Below, piece after piece: positions 42,121 to 51,564 of a stretch of DNA of 64,000 bases. Below the pieces are notes generated by a model, which did not search any database, was not told the DNA's origin, and was given only the letters and a program-made list of their open reading frames with translations. The stretch comes from PCRC01 sp040384665 (lineage in GTDB: Bacteria > Pseudomonadota > Gammaproteobacteria > Burkholderiales > Burkholderiaceae_C). Numbering within the stretch: the first letter of the stretch is position 1; each line of letters opens with the position of its first letter. Both the position numbers and the translations under genes were made by a program. The DNA is taken from contig JAZKIY010000050.1 of NCBI GenBank assembly GCA_040384665.1, positions 10,812-74,811 of the forward strand, written 5' to 3'.

Positions 42121-43065
42121 TCAGTGCGTGTCTTCGGGGCTGCGCTGGGCGTCGTAGGCGTCCACGATGCGCGCGACCAGTGGGTGCCGCACCACGTCCA
42201 CCGTGGTGAAGCGGCAGATGGCAATGCCTTTGACGCGCTTGAGCACGCGTTCGGCCTCGATCAACCCGCTGAGCTGGGTCTTGGGCAAATCGATCTGGCT
42301 CACGTCACCGGTGACCACCGCCTTGGCACCGAAGCCAATGCGCGTCAAAAACATCTTCATTTGCTCGGGCGTGGTGTTCTGCGCTTCGTCGAGGATGACG
42401 AAGGCGTTGTTCAGCGTGCGGCCACGCATGAAGGCCAGTGGTGCGATTTCCAGCGCTTGGCGCTCAAAGGCTTTTTGCACCTTGTCGAAGCCCATCAGGT
42501 CGTACAGCGCGTCGTACAGCGGGCGCAGGTAGGGGTCGACCTTCTGGTTCATGTCGCCGGGCAGAAAGCCCAGCCGCTCGCCGGCCTCCACCGCCGGGCG
42601 GGTGAGCACGATGCGCTGCACCGTGCTGCGCTCCAGCGCGTCCACCGCGCAGGCCACGGCCAGGTAGGTCTTGCCGGTGCCGGCGGGGCCGATGCCAAAG
42701 GTGATGTCGTTGCCCGCGATGCTGTCGAGGTAGTGGCCCTGGTTGGGCGTGCGGGCACGCAGGTCGCTGCGGCGGGTGGCCAGCGTTGGGCCGTCGCCGG
42801 CACCGGTGACCAGGTTGTCGCCCGCCAGCATCAGCTGCAGCGTGTAGGGTTCTATGGGCTTGGCGGCGATCTCGTACATCGCCTGCAGCACCTCCATCGC
42901 CTTGGTGGCCCGGGCCTTGGCGCCGTCGATCTTGAACTGCTCGTGGCGGTGGGCAATTTTCACGTCCAGTGCCACCTCGATGGTGCGCAGGTGCGCGTCG
43001 GTGGCCCCGCAGAGGTTGGCCAGACGGGCGTTGTTGGGTGGCGAAAAGAGGTGTCGGAGAATCAA
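42121..43065 (-). CDS. PhoH-family ATPase (YbeZ)
   Basis: A 314-residue PhoH-like ATPase, partner of YbeY in RNA metabolism. Walker A GPAGTGKTYLAVA near 125 and Walker B VILDEAQN near 220 are clear, with the following TRIGFGAKAVVTGDVSQIDLP. The only in-frame start at the expected place is a TTG (43065). The ATG at about 43080 is out of frame. It is co-transcribed with ybeY and divergent from ruvA. Confidence 0.93.
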   Translation of the reverse strand: MILRHLFSPPNNARLANLCGATDAHLRTIEVALDVKIAHRHEQFKIDGAKARATKAMEVLQAMYEIAAKPIEPYTLQLMLAGDNLVTGAGDGPTLATRRSDLRARTPNQGHYLDSIAGNDITFGIGPAGTGKTYLAVACAVDALERSTVQRIVLTRPAVEAGERLGFLPGDMNQKVDPYLRPLYDALYDLMGFDKVQKAFERQALEIAPLAFMRGRTLNNAFVILDEAQNTTPEQMKMFLTRIGFGAKAVVTGDVSQIDLPKTQLSGLIEAERVLKRVKGIAICRFTTVDVVRHPLVARIVDAYDAQRSPEDTH

Positions 43066-43102
43066 GCTGATAATTCCATGTCAATAAACGAGCGGGTAGG
43101 CA

Positions 43103-43675
43103 ATGATAGGCAGATTGAGCGGCATCCTCGGCGACAAGAACCCGCCACAGATCGTGCTGGACTGCCACGGCGTCGGCTACGAGGTGGACGTACCCATGAG
43201 CACCTTCTACAACCTGCCCGCCCCCGGCGAGAAGTTGACGCTGCTGACCCACATGGTGGTGCGCGAAGACGCGCAGCTGCTCTATGGCTTTGCCACCCAC
43301 GACGAACGCAACGCCTTCCGCCAACTCATCAAGATTTCGGGCATCGGGCCGCGCATGGCGCTGTCGGTGCTGTCGGGCATGGCGGTGGCCGAGCTGGCGC
43401 AGGCCATCACGCTGCAGGAGGCGGGCCGGCTGGTCAAGGTGCCGGGCATTGGCAAAAAGACGGCCGAGCGGCTGCTGCTGGAACTCAAAGGCAAGCTGGG
43501 CGTGGACATGGGCCTGCCGGTGAACCTGGCCAGCGACGCGCAGGCCGACATCCTGCAGGCGCTGGTGGCGCTGGGTTACAGCGACAAGGAAGCGGCGTTG
43601 GCCCTCAAAGCCCTGCCGGACGGTGTGGGCGTCAGCGAGGGCATCAAGCTGGCGCTGAAGGCGTTGGCGAAGTAA
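43103..43675 (+). CDS. ruvA: Holliday junction DNA-binding protein RuvA
   Basis: A 190-residue junction-binding tetramer subunit. The OB-fold N-terminus MIGRLSGILGDKNPP, the two helix-hairpin-helix motifs (ISGIGPRMALSVLSGM, VPGIGKKTAERLLLELK) and the C-terminal domain III (LVALGYSDKEAALALKAL) that touches RuvB are all present. ruvB begins 6 bp downstream. Confidence 0.97.
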   Translation: MIGRLSGILGDKNPPQIVLDCHGVGYEVDVPMSTFYNLPAPGEKLTLLTHMVVREDAQLLYGFATHDERNAFRQLIKISGIGPRMALSVLSGMAVAELAQAITLQEAGRLVKVPGIGKKTAERLLLELKGKLGVDMGLPVNLASDAQADILQALVALGYSDKEAALALKALPDGVGVSEGIKLALKALAK

Positions 43676-43681
43676 ACGGCC

Positions 43682-44729
<1,048 letters not shown>

Positions 44730-44737
<8 letters not shown>

Positions 44738-45374
44738 GGCTTTCGTCGTCCAGCGCGGTGCGGTTCAGGTGCTGCGTGTCGGCCCAGCCCACCAGGGTGA
44801 GGCTGCCAGGCGTCCACAGCAGGCGGTTGATGGCGGCATTGGCCAGTGTCCAGGTGCGTGGGGTTTGCAACTCCTGGCCGGTGGCCGCGCGGTAAAGAAG
44901 GTCCATCACGCCGCCGTGGGCGACCACCGCGATCTGGCCCTGCCCCTGCGCGCGGGCCAGTGTGTTCACCGTGGCCATGATGCGGTCGCGGAATTGCAGC
45001 AGCGACTCGCCACCACCCGAGGGGGCAAAGTCGGGTCGCCGCTCGCGCCAGGCGCGGTACTGGTCGGGCCACAGCGCCTCGATTTCGGGCACCGTTCGCC
45101 CCTGAAAGTCGCCCAGGTGGCGTTCGCGCAAGCCGGCGTTCCCCTGCACCGGCAGGCCAGCGCCAAGCGCAAGGGGCTGCGCTGTCTGGTGGGCACGCAG
45201 CAGGTCGCTGGTGTGCACCGCGTGCAGCGGCTCGTCGGCCAGCGCCCGCGCCAGGCGTTGCGCTTGCCACAGTCCCGTGTCGTTGAGGCCAATGTCCAGC
45301 TGGCCCTGGATGCGGCCGTCGGCGTTCCAGGCGGTTTCACCGTGGCGCAGGGCAATCAGGCGAACGGCTTGCAT
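44730..45374 (-). CDS. Histidine phosphatase family protein (phosphoglycerate-mutase-like)
   Basis: A 214-residue RHG-family phosphatase. RHGETAWN at residues 10-17 carries the catalytic His; ERHLGDFQGR carries the acid Glu/His region and VVAHGGVMDLL the second active-site His. Cofactor-dependent mutase and broad phosphatase cannot be told apart. The start overlaps a dispersed repeat copy (45376-45419), and no good ribosome-binding site is visible between that repeat and the ATG. Confidence 0.9.
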
Positions 45375-45375
45375 T

Positions 45376-45419
45376 TGCTATTTATTTTGTAGCTAAAGTG
45401 CTAAGTTTCACTAAGGCTG
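45376..45419 (-). repeat. Dispersed short repeat, copy upstream of the histidine phosphatase
   Basis: Minus-strand AGCCTTAGTGAAAC (45418-45405) is identical to the 14-base core of the copies at 8222 and 18838. TTAG and AGCTACAAAATAAATAGC follow. It occupies the whole 5' leader of the phosphatase gene. Confidence 0.7.
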
Positions 45420-45455
45420 GATGCCCATTTGACACGGAAACCAGGGCACACCCCG

Positions 45456-46088
45456 TCAGATGGGCAGCTGCACTTCGATCTGGCGCGCGCCTTGGGGTGG
45501 GTTCGGAAAATCGCGCAACGCGGCTTCCAGCATGGCCGGCAACAGGCGCTCGGTGTCGCGCCAGAAACCCTCGTGCACCGCTTTGGTCTCGAACACCACC
45601 TGCTGGCTGGCCACGTCGCGCAGCAACAACGTCACTTCATGCCGGTAGCTGGACGACGCGCCGGGATGGAATGGGGCATAAAAACCGAAGCCCGGATAAA
45701 ACCCAGGCCCGTAATAAGCATTGCGCCAATAGGGGTGGCCGAAGCGGCCAAAGCCGCCGAAGCCGTTGTCCCAGTCACCGGGGTAGCCACCGCGCGCCAC
45801 TTCCTGGCTGCGCACAGCGACCTGCACGCTGTAGCGGGCCGCACCGTCGTTGCGCGTCAGACCGACTTTCTGCAACGCGGTCTGGGTGGCGGCTTCCAGT
45901 TTGGCCTGGCGCCCTGCTTCAGCCTGCTGCGAGGGCAACACCTCGAAACGGTAGCGGGCATTGGCCACAGGCGCCAAGGGCAATTTGCTGAACGCGTTGA
46001 CTTCGCTGTCGACCACGACGCTGGCGCAACCGGCCAGCGCCAAGGTGGCGGCAACCAGTGCGCCCCCCAGACAGCGTGTGATGTTCAT
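45456..46088 (-). CDS. DUF4136 lipoprotein
   Basis: A 210-residue lipoprotein with lipobox LALAGC (Cys near 21). The DUF4136 domain appears as RYRFEVLPSQQAEAGRQ near the start, and SYRHEVTLLLRDVASQQVVFET in the second half. A Gly/Tyr/Phe-rich linker (DWDNGFGGFGRFGHP, YYGPGFYPGFGFYAP) separates two halves. Role unknown. It overlaps the upstream ttcA gene by 4 bp. Confidence 0.85.
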   Translation of the reverse strand: MNITRCLGGALVAATLALAGCASVVVDSEVNAFSKLPLAPVANARYRFEVLPSQQAEAGRQAKLEAATQTALQKVGLTRNDGAARYSVQVAVRSQEVARGGYPGDWDNGFGGFGRFGHPYWRNAYYGPGFYPGFGFYAPFHPGASSSYRHEVTLLLRDVASQQVVFETKAVHEGFWRDTERLLPAMLEAALRDFPNPPQGARQIEVQLPI

Positions 46089-47056
46089 GGCGCAAGCTCC
46101 TTCTGCACACCCGCCTTCAGCGTGACCGGCATCGCCACCGTCTGCTGTGAAGGCAGCGCAGCCGGGGCATAGACCAAGCCATCATCGTCCTTGTCGAAGG
46201 CCTTGTCGCCTTCGGGGTTGACCTCGCCGGTGGCCTGAAGTTCAGCAAAACCGTAGTGCCGTTTGTCCATCAAATGCGAGGGCACGACGTTTTGCAGCGC
46301 GGTGAACATGCTCTCTACGCGCCCTGGGTGCTTTTTCTCCCACTCCTGCAGCATGGCCGCCACCTGCTTGCGCTGCAGGTTTTCCTGGCTGCCACACAGC
46401 GTGCAGGGAATGATGGGGAATTGCCGGTGCTCGGCCCAGCGCGCGAGGTCTTTCTCGGCGGCGTAGGCCAGCGGGCGGATGACGATGTTTTTGCCGTCGT
46501 CGCTCACCAGCTTGGGTGGCATGCCCTTGAGCTTGCCGCCAAAAAACATGTTCAGAAAAAAGGTCTGCAGCATGTCGTCGCGGTGGTGGCCGAGCGCGAT
46601 CTTGGTGGCACCCAGTTCACCCGCCACGCGGTACAAAATGCCGCGGCGCAGCCGGCTGCACAGGCTGCACATGGTCTTGCCCGGCGCGATCTTGTCCACC
46701 ACGATGGAGTAGGTGTCCTGGTTCTCGATGTGGAAGGGCACGCCGAGCTTGGCCAAATACTCGGGCAGCACATGCTCGGGAAAGCCCGGCTGCTTCTGGT
46801 CCAGGTTGACGGCGACGATGTCGAAGTGAATCGGTGCACGGGCCTTGAGCTTGAGCAGAATGTCCAGCATGGCGTAGCTGTCCTTGCCACCGCTCATGCA
46901 AACCATGACCTTGTCGCCCTCTTCGACCATGTTGAAGTCGATGATCGCCTGGCCCATGTTGCGGCACAGGCGCTTTTCGAGCTTGTGGGTTTCACGCTCG
47001 ATTTTGAACGTCTTCTCCAGCGGGACGACGTCGTTTTCAATCCATTGGGCACTCAT
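46085..47056 (-). CDS. ttcA: tRNA 2-thiocytidine(32) synthetase TtcA
   Basis: Thiolates C32 of some tRNAs; ATP-dependent, with an [4Fe-4S] cluster. The 323-residue protein has the PP-loop SGGKDSYAML, the first cysteine pair CSLCSRLRRG and the second motif CTLCGSQENLQR. The ATG at 47056 is the correct start (MSAQWIEND) rather than 47080. It is followed by the overlapping DUF4136 gene and preceded by folB. Confidence 0.96.
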   Translation of the reverse strand: MSAQWIENDVVPLEKTFKIERETHKLEKRLCRNMGQAIIDFNMVEEGDKVMVCMSGGKDSYAMLDILLKLKARAPIHFDIVAVNLDQKQPGFPEHVLPEYLAKLGVPFHIENQDTYSIVVDKIAPGKTMCSLCSRLRRGILYRVAGELGATKIALGHHRDDMLQTFFLNMFFGGKLKGMPPKLVSDDGKNIVIRPLAYAAEKDLARWAEHRQFPIIPCTLCGSQENLQRKQVAAMLQEWEKKHPGRVESMFTALQNVVPSHLMDKRHYGFAELQATGEVNPEGDKAFDKDDDGLVYAPAALPSQQTVAMPVTLKAGVQKELAP

Positions 47057-47073
47057 GTTCAGTCCTCCGGCGC

Positions 47074-47445
47074 TCACCACTGCCCGGTTTCAACCCGGAT
47101 CGCGACTTCGCAATCGTCAAAAATTTCCAGTTTCGCAATTTTCACCCGCACGCCGACCACGCCGGGCAGCTGCATCAGCCGGTGGCTCAGTTTGCCGATC
47201 AGGCTTTCCAGCAGGTTCACATGCTCGGCGGTGCATTCGTCGATGATGATCTGCCGCACCTTGCGGTAGTCCAGCACGTGGCCGATGTCGTCGTCGTGCG
47301 GCAGCAGCGGCTGGGTGCCCAGGCTGAGTTCGGCGTCCACTTGAATGGGCTGCGGCGAGCTTTTTTCGTGCGCCAGAATGCCGAGGTTGGCGTCGAAACG
47401 CAACCCGGTGAGGGCGAGGATTTGTGTGCCTTTGGTGTTGAACAT
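47074..47445 (-). CDS. folB: Dihydroneopterin aldolase family protein (FolB-like)
   Basis: A 123-residue protein of the folate-pathway aldolase/epimerase fold. The chain has LTGLRFDANLGILAHEKSSPQ, the DDIGHVLDYRKVRQII segment and the late ESLIGKLSHRLMQLPGV. Catalytic Glu/Lys positions look plausible (HEKS; RVKIAKLE), but epimerase activity cannot be excluded. Sits between ttcA and a pteridine-reductase-like SDR. Confidence 0.88.
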   Translation of the reverse strand: MFNTKGTQILALTGLRFDANLGILAHEKSSPQPIQVDAELSLGTQPLLPHDDDIGHVLDYRKVRQIIIDECTAEHVNLLESLIGKLSHRLMQLPGVVGVRVKIAKLEIFDDCEVAIRVETGQW

Positions 47446-47520
47446 GGTGTGTCGGACGATTCTGATCGGTTGGGGACAGCGCAAAATTGCTGCGCAATTC
47501 TTGGTCTGTCCCGCAAGTTT

Positions 47521-48294
47521 TCACATATTCGAGAAGTCGCGCTCAAATTTCATCAGGTGCTGGCCGCCATCCACCAACAGCGTGGTGCCAGTGATCGAGT
47601 TGTTCTCCAGCGCAAAGCGCACCGCGCTGGCCACATCGGCCGGTGTGGACGATCGACCCAGCGGGCTCAGTTTGTGCAGCGCCTGGAACTTGTCTTCGCT
47701 CAGCATGTGGCTGGTCAGCGTCAACCCTGGGGCCACGCCGACGACCCGCACACGCGGGGCCAGCGCCAGCGCCAGCAGGGTGTTGGCGGCTTCCAACGCG
47801 GCCTTGGAGAGCGTGTAACTGAGGAAATCGGGGTTGGGGTTCCACAGCTTCTGGTCGAGCAGGTTCACCACCGCGCCCCGGCCTGTGTCGCCACGGGCCG
47901 CCAGATGGTCGTGCAGCGCCTGCGCCAGCAGGATGGGTGCGCCGGTGTTGCTGTGCAGGTGCCGGTCCAGCGCCGCAAAACCGAAGCTGGCTGCGTCGTC
48001 GTGCTCGAAAGTGGACGCGCTGTTGACCACCGCGTCCACCGGGCCCATCTGGGCCACAACGCTGGGCAACAGGGCCCGCACCGCCGCTTCGTCCGACAAA
48101 TCGGCACAAAAAGCGGCGCTTCCCCTAGTCAACGCTGCACAGTCTGCTACGGTTTTAAGAGCATCTTCGGCCGATTCCCGGTAGTGCACCGCCACCCGCC
48201 AGCCCGCTGCGGCCAGCACCAGCGCGATCTCACGCCCCAGCCGGCGGGCTGCGCCGGTGACGAGCACGGTGCGGGGAGAGGCAAGGTAGGCCAT
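47521..48294 (-). CDS. SDR-family pteridine-reductase-like protein (FolM-like)
   Basis: A 257-residue NADPH-dependent SDR. The cofactor motif is TGAARRLG, the form seen in pteridine reductases and FolM, and the active-site SYTLSKAALE carries Tyr/Lys; PGLTLTSHML follows. With folB directly after it, a role in dihydropterin reduction is likely. The ATG at 48294 is favoured over 48336. Bases 48125-48160 resemble a diverged copy of the dispersed repeat but encode ordinary-looking SDR residues. Confidence 0.85.
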   Translation of the reverse strand: MAYLASPRTVLVTGAARRLGREIALVLAAAGWRVAVHYRESAEDALKTVADCAALTRGSAAFCADLSDEAAVRALLPSVVAQMGPVDAVVNSASTFEHDDAASFGFAALDRHLHSNTGAPILLAQALHDHLAARGDTGRGAVVNLLDQKLWNPNPDFLSYTLSKAALEAANTLLALALAPRVRVVGVAPGLTLTSHMLSEDKFQALHKLSPLGRSSTPADVASAVRFALENNSITGTTLLVDGGQHLMKFERDFSNM

Positions 48295-48308
48295 GGCGGG
48301 GGAAATGG

Positions 48309-49418
48309 ATGGCGGACAATCGCCGGGTGGAAACAAGCCTTAGTTTAACGAGCGCCCTGCAACAGCAGATCGCGCAGGCCATCGCCCGCGCAGGCGGCTG
48401 GGTTGGCTTTGACGCCTTCATGGCCCAGGCGCTGTACGCCCCCGGCCTGGGCTACTACGCCAACGATTCGCGAAAATTCGGTGCCCTGCCCGCTTCGGGC
48501 AGCGACTTTGTGACCGCGCCAGAGCTGACGCCGCTGTTCGGCCGCACGCTGGCCGCCCAGGTGGCGGAGGCGCTGAAGCACACGGACACCGACGAGGTGT
48601 GGGAATTCGGCGCTGGCTCCGGCGCGCTCGCGCTGCAGCTGCTAGAGGCCCTGGGCGACCGCGTGCGCCGCTACACCATCGTGGACCTCTCTGGCACCCT
48701 GCGGGCGCGCCAGCAGGCCACGCTGCAAGCCTACGGCGACCGGGTGCAGTGGGCCAACGAACTGCCAGCGCGGTTCAGCGGCGTGGTGGTCGGCAACGAG
48801 GTGCTGGACGCCATGCCGGTGCAACTGCTCTTCCGCCAAGGCGGTGTGTGGCACGCGCGCGGCGTGGCGCTGGACAAAGACGCCCTCACCTTCGCCGACC
48901 GACCCACCGCACTGCAACCCCCACTGGACATCCCAGGCCCCCACGACTACCTGACCGAGATCCACCCCCAGGCCGAGGCCTTCATCGCCACGCTGGCCGA
49001 CCGGCTGGAGCGCGGTGCGGCCTTCTTTCTCGACTACGGTTTCCCCGAAAGCGAGTACTACCACCCGCAGCGCCACATGGGCACGCTGATGTGCCACCAG
49101 GGGCACCTGGCCAGCACCGACCCGCTGGAAGCGGTGGGGCTGAAAGACATCACCGCACACGTCAACTTCACCGGTATCGCGCTGGCCGGGCAAGACGCCG
49201 GGCTGCAGGTGCTGGGCTACACCACGCAGGCGCGTTTCCTGATGAACTGCGGCCTGCTCGACCTGCTGGCCGACGCCAGCACCGCCGAACGCGCGATGGC
49301 ACAAAAGCTGATGACCGAGCACGAAATGGGCGAGTTGTTCAAGGTGATCGGCTTTTGCAAAGGCGCGCTGTGGGGGCCGCTCGGTTTTGCGCACGGCGAC
49401 CGCACCCATACACTGTGA
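48309..49418 (+). CDS. SAM-dependent methyltransferase, MidA/NDUFAF7-like
   Basis: A 369-residue class I methyltransferase. The SAM-binding motif is VWEFGAGSGALALQLLEAL; GNEVLDAMPVQLL is the family signature that precedes the NDUFAF7-type active region. In eukaryotes the homologue dimethylates an Arg of complex I subunit NDUFS2; the bacterial target is unknown. The divergent SDR starts 15 bp away. The small DUF2905 gene overlaps its stop codon. Confidence 0.88.
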   Translation: MADNRRVETSLSLTSALQQQIAQAIARAGGWVGFDAFMAQALYAPGLGYYANDSRKFGALPASGSDFVTAPELTPLFGRTLAAQVAEALKHTDTDEVWEFGAGSGALALQLLEALGDRVRRYTIVDLSGTLRARQQATLQAYGDRVQWANELPARFSGVVVGNEVLDAMPVQLLFRQGGVWHARGVALDKDALTFADRPTALQPPLDIPGPHDYLTEIHPQAEAFIATLADRLERGAAFFLDYGFPESEYYHPQRHMGTLMCHQGHLASTDPLEAVGLKDITAHVNFTGIALAGQDAGLQVLGYTTQARFLMNCGLLDLLADASTAERAMAQKLMTEHEMGELFKVIGFCKGALWGPLGFAHGDRTHTL

Positions 49419-49615
49419 TGATGCTGCGCTGGCTCATCGTCACCTTCCTGGCTCTGCTGCTGATCAACGGCCTGTCGCCGCTGCTGGGCAAGCTGGGGTT
49501 TGGCAAGCTGCCGGGGGATTTCCGCTTCCGGTTGTTCGGGCGCGACTGGTTCATCCCGCTGACCACCACCATCCTGCTCAGCCTGGTGGCGGCTGGCATT
49601 GCCAAGCTGCTCTGA
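49418..49615 (+). CDS. DUF2905 small membrane protein
   Basis: A 65-residue protein with two hydrophobic spans (LRWLIVTFLALLLINGLSPLL and IPLTTTILLSLVAAGIAKLL) around a polar turn LPGDFRFRLFGRDWF. This is the DUF2905 pattern, function unknown. Its ATG at 49418 overlaps the methyltransferase stop (TGATG), so translation is coupled. Confidence 0.85.
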   Translation: MMLRWLIVTFLALLLINGLSPLLGKLGFGKLPGDFRFRLFGRDWFIPLTTTILLSLVAAGIAKLL

Positions 49616-49619
49616 ACGT

Positions 49620-50855
49620 TCAGCCCAGCGCCTGCGCCACCGCCGCCACCCGTGCGGCTGCCACCTGCTCCCCCACCGCTTTGCCCGAGAGCCCGGCCGC
49701 CTGCGCCTGTTCGGCCACCTGCGCGGTGGGCACGGCGAGCGCCGCGTCCAGCGCCTGGCGCAGACGGGGGCGTTGCGGGTAGGCGCTGTCGTGCAGGCCC
49801 AAGCGGCCGCGCGCGTCGCATTCGCAGGCCAGCAGCACCTCGTCAAAACGCTGTGGTTTGCGGATGGCATCGCAGCGCTCCAGCAGGCGCACCAGTGCGG
49901 CGGCACCAAACTCTCCGCTGCGGTGGATGTTGCCGTGTTCGCGCGCCACCACCTCGGCCAGCTCGCGGCAGTCGGTCGGCACGCGCAGGCGTTCGCTCAC
50001 GCCCTTGAGCAGCTTCACGCTGCGCTCTTCGTGGCCAATGTGGCGTGGCAGCACGTCGGCCGGGGTGGTGCCCTTGCCGAGGTCGTGGCACAGCGCGGCG
50101 AAGCGCACCGTCAGCGGGGCGCCGAGTTGCGCGGCCATGTCCAGCACCATCATCACATGCACACCGGTGTCGACCTCAGGGTGGTAGTCGGCGCGTTGGG
50201 GCACGCCCCAGAGCGTGTCCACCTCGGGCAGCAGCACTTTCAGCGCGCCGCAGTCGCGCAGCACGCCGAACATGCGGGAGGGCGTGGCTTCCAGCAGGCC
50301 ACGCGACAGCTCTTGCCAGACGCGTTCGGGCACCAGCGCGTCCACCTCGCCTTCGGCGACCATCTCGCGCATCAAGGCCATGGTTTCGGGGGCCACACTG
50401 AAGTCGGCAAAACGCGCCGCGAAGCGCGCCACGCGCAGGATGCGCACCGGGTCTTCGCGGAAAGCGTCGGTCACGTGCCGCAACACGCGGTCACGCAGGT
50501 CTTTTTGGCCTGAATAGGGGTCTATTAACCCATCAGTCCCTGTATTTTCTAGCGGTTGCGCTATGGAATTGATAGTCAAATCGCGCCGGGCCAGGTCTTG
50601 TTCCAGCGTCACGTCGGGCGCGGCGCTGACCGCAAAGCCGCGGTAACCGCGCGCGGTCTTGCGCTCAGTGCGGGCGAGCGCGTACTCCTCGCGCGTCTTG
50701 GGGTGCAGGAACACCGGGAAGTCTTTGCCCACCGGCAGGTAACCGGCGGCCACCAGTTCTTCGGGCGTGGCGCCCACCACGACCCAGTCCACGTCGTGCA
50801 CCGGCAAGCCGAGCAAGGCGTCGCGCACCGCACCCCCAACCCTGTAGATCTGCAT
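49620..50855 (-). CDS. cca: Multifunctional CCA protein / tRNA nucleotidyltransferase
   Basis: Adds or repairs the CCA end of tRNAs. The 411-residue class II nucleotidyltransferase has GGAVRDALLGLPVHDVDWVV (Gly-rich and DxD metal motif), RRDLTINSIA, and the C-terminal HD phosphohydrolase domain (CHDLGKGTTP, REHGNIHR) as in E. coli. The loop of residues about 94-112 (SIAQPLENTGTDGLIDP) coincides with a copy of a dispersed repeat in frame. It is separated from DUF2905 by 4 bp (convergent). Confidence 0.95.
   Translation of the reverse strand: MQIYRVGGAVRDALLGLPVHDVDWVVVGATPEELVAAGYLPVGKDFPVFLHPKTREEYALARTERKTARGYRGFAVSAAPDVTLEQDLARRDLTINSIAQPLENTGTDGLIDPYSGQKDLRDRVLRHVTDAFREDPVRILRVARFAARFADFSVAPETMALMREMVAEGEVDALVPERVWQELSRGLLEATPSRMFGVLRDCGALKVLLPEVDTLWGVPQRADYHPEVDTGVHVMMVLDMAAQLGAPLTVRFAALCHDLGKGTTPADVLPRHIGHEERSVKLLKGVSERLRVPTDCRELAEVVAREHGNIHRSGEFGAAALVRLLERCDAIRKPQRFDEVLLACECDARGRLGLHDSAYPQRPRLRQALDAALAVPTAQVAEQAQAAGLSGKAVGEQVAAARVAAVAQALG
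50519..50572 (-). repeat. Dispersed short repeat, in-frame copy in cca
   Basis: Plus-strand TTAACCCATCAG (50525-50536) is identical to 288-299 in the lolA copy. CTAGCG and CGCTAT follow at the same spacing as in that copy. It encodes part of a surface loop of the nucleotidyltransferase. Confidence 0.6.
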
Positions 50856-50864
50856 GGGTGGGTC

Positions 50865-51554
50865 CTACACCGGCCGGTGGCTGCGGTAGGGTTCTTCGAA
50901 GGCCAGAAAATCGCGCTCGGCCAGCGCGTCGGCCACCCACGCGGCCACGCCGGGCAGCGCCAGCACCTGGGCGATGTAGGCACGGATGTCGTCTGGCACT
51001 GGCAGCGCGTAGGTCTGGATGCGGGTGCAGACCGGGGCAAAAAAAGCGTCGGCCACGCTGAAGCGGCCGAACAGCAGTGGCCCGCCGTGTTGCGCCAGCA
51101 GGCCTTGCCACATGGCCACCAGGCGCTGCACGTCGGCCTGCAGTGCGGGCTGTTCGCGCCAGAGGCGCGCACCCACCTCGGGCAGGTGGGCCTCGATGTT
51201 CATCAGGCAGTGGTGGCGCAGCGCGCCAAAGCCAGCGTGCATCTCGGCACAGACGCTGCGGGCCCGCGCGCGGGCCGCGGCGTCGGCCGGCCACAGTTGC
51301 TTGTCGGGGAATGTCTCGGCCAGGTACTCGGCAATGGCCAGCGTGTCCCACACCACCCGATCGCCGTCCACCAGCACCGGCACCTTGCCCACCGGGCTGA
51401 TGCGGCCGAGCGTGGCTTTGAACGCGGAGTCGGGCTCGAACGAGTCAAACCGGATCTTGGTTTCCTGGAACGGGATGCCGGCCTGCTTCAACAGCACCCA
51501 GGGCCGCATGGACCACGACGAGTAGTTCTTGTTGCCGATGTAGAGCGTCAGCAT
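50865..51554 (-). CDS. Glutathione S-transferase family protein
   Basis: A 229-residue GST. The N-terminal thioredoxin-like domain starts MLTLYIGNKNYSSWSMRPWVLLKQ, with SSWS in the active-site position and VPVLVDGD as the cis-Pro loop; the all-helical domain follows (FGRFSVADAFFAPVCTR). Class (Zeta/Omega/DCM-like) cannot be fixed. It lies between the NDUFA9-like gene and cca on the same strand. Confidence 0.9.
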   Translation of the reverse strand: MLTLYIGNKNYSSWSMRPWVLLKQAGIPFQETKIRFDSFEPDSAFKATLGRISPVGKVPVLVDGDRVVWDTLAIAEYLAETFPDKQLWPADAAARARARSVCAEMHAGFGALRHHCLMNIEAHLPEVGARLWREQPALQADVQRLVAMWQGLLAQHGGPLLFGRFSVADAFFAPVCTRIQTYALPVPDDIRAYIAQVLALPGVAAWVADALAERDFLAFEEPYRSHRPV

Positions 51555-51564
51555 GGCGGGCTGG

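Noticed and set aside
48121..48165. A repeat copy inside the pteridine-reductase-like SDR
   Set aside because: Resemblance is weak and the encoded residues fit a normal SDR helix; not counted in the repeat family.
48332..48350. A further repeat copy at the start of the MidA-like gene (AGCCTTAGTTTAAC)
   Set aside because: Only 9 bases of the core match and no second arm is visible, so it may be chance.
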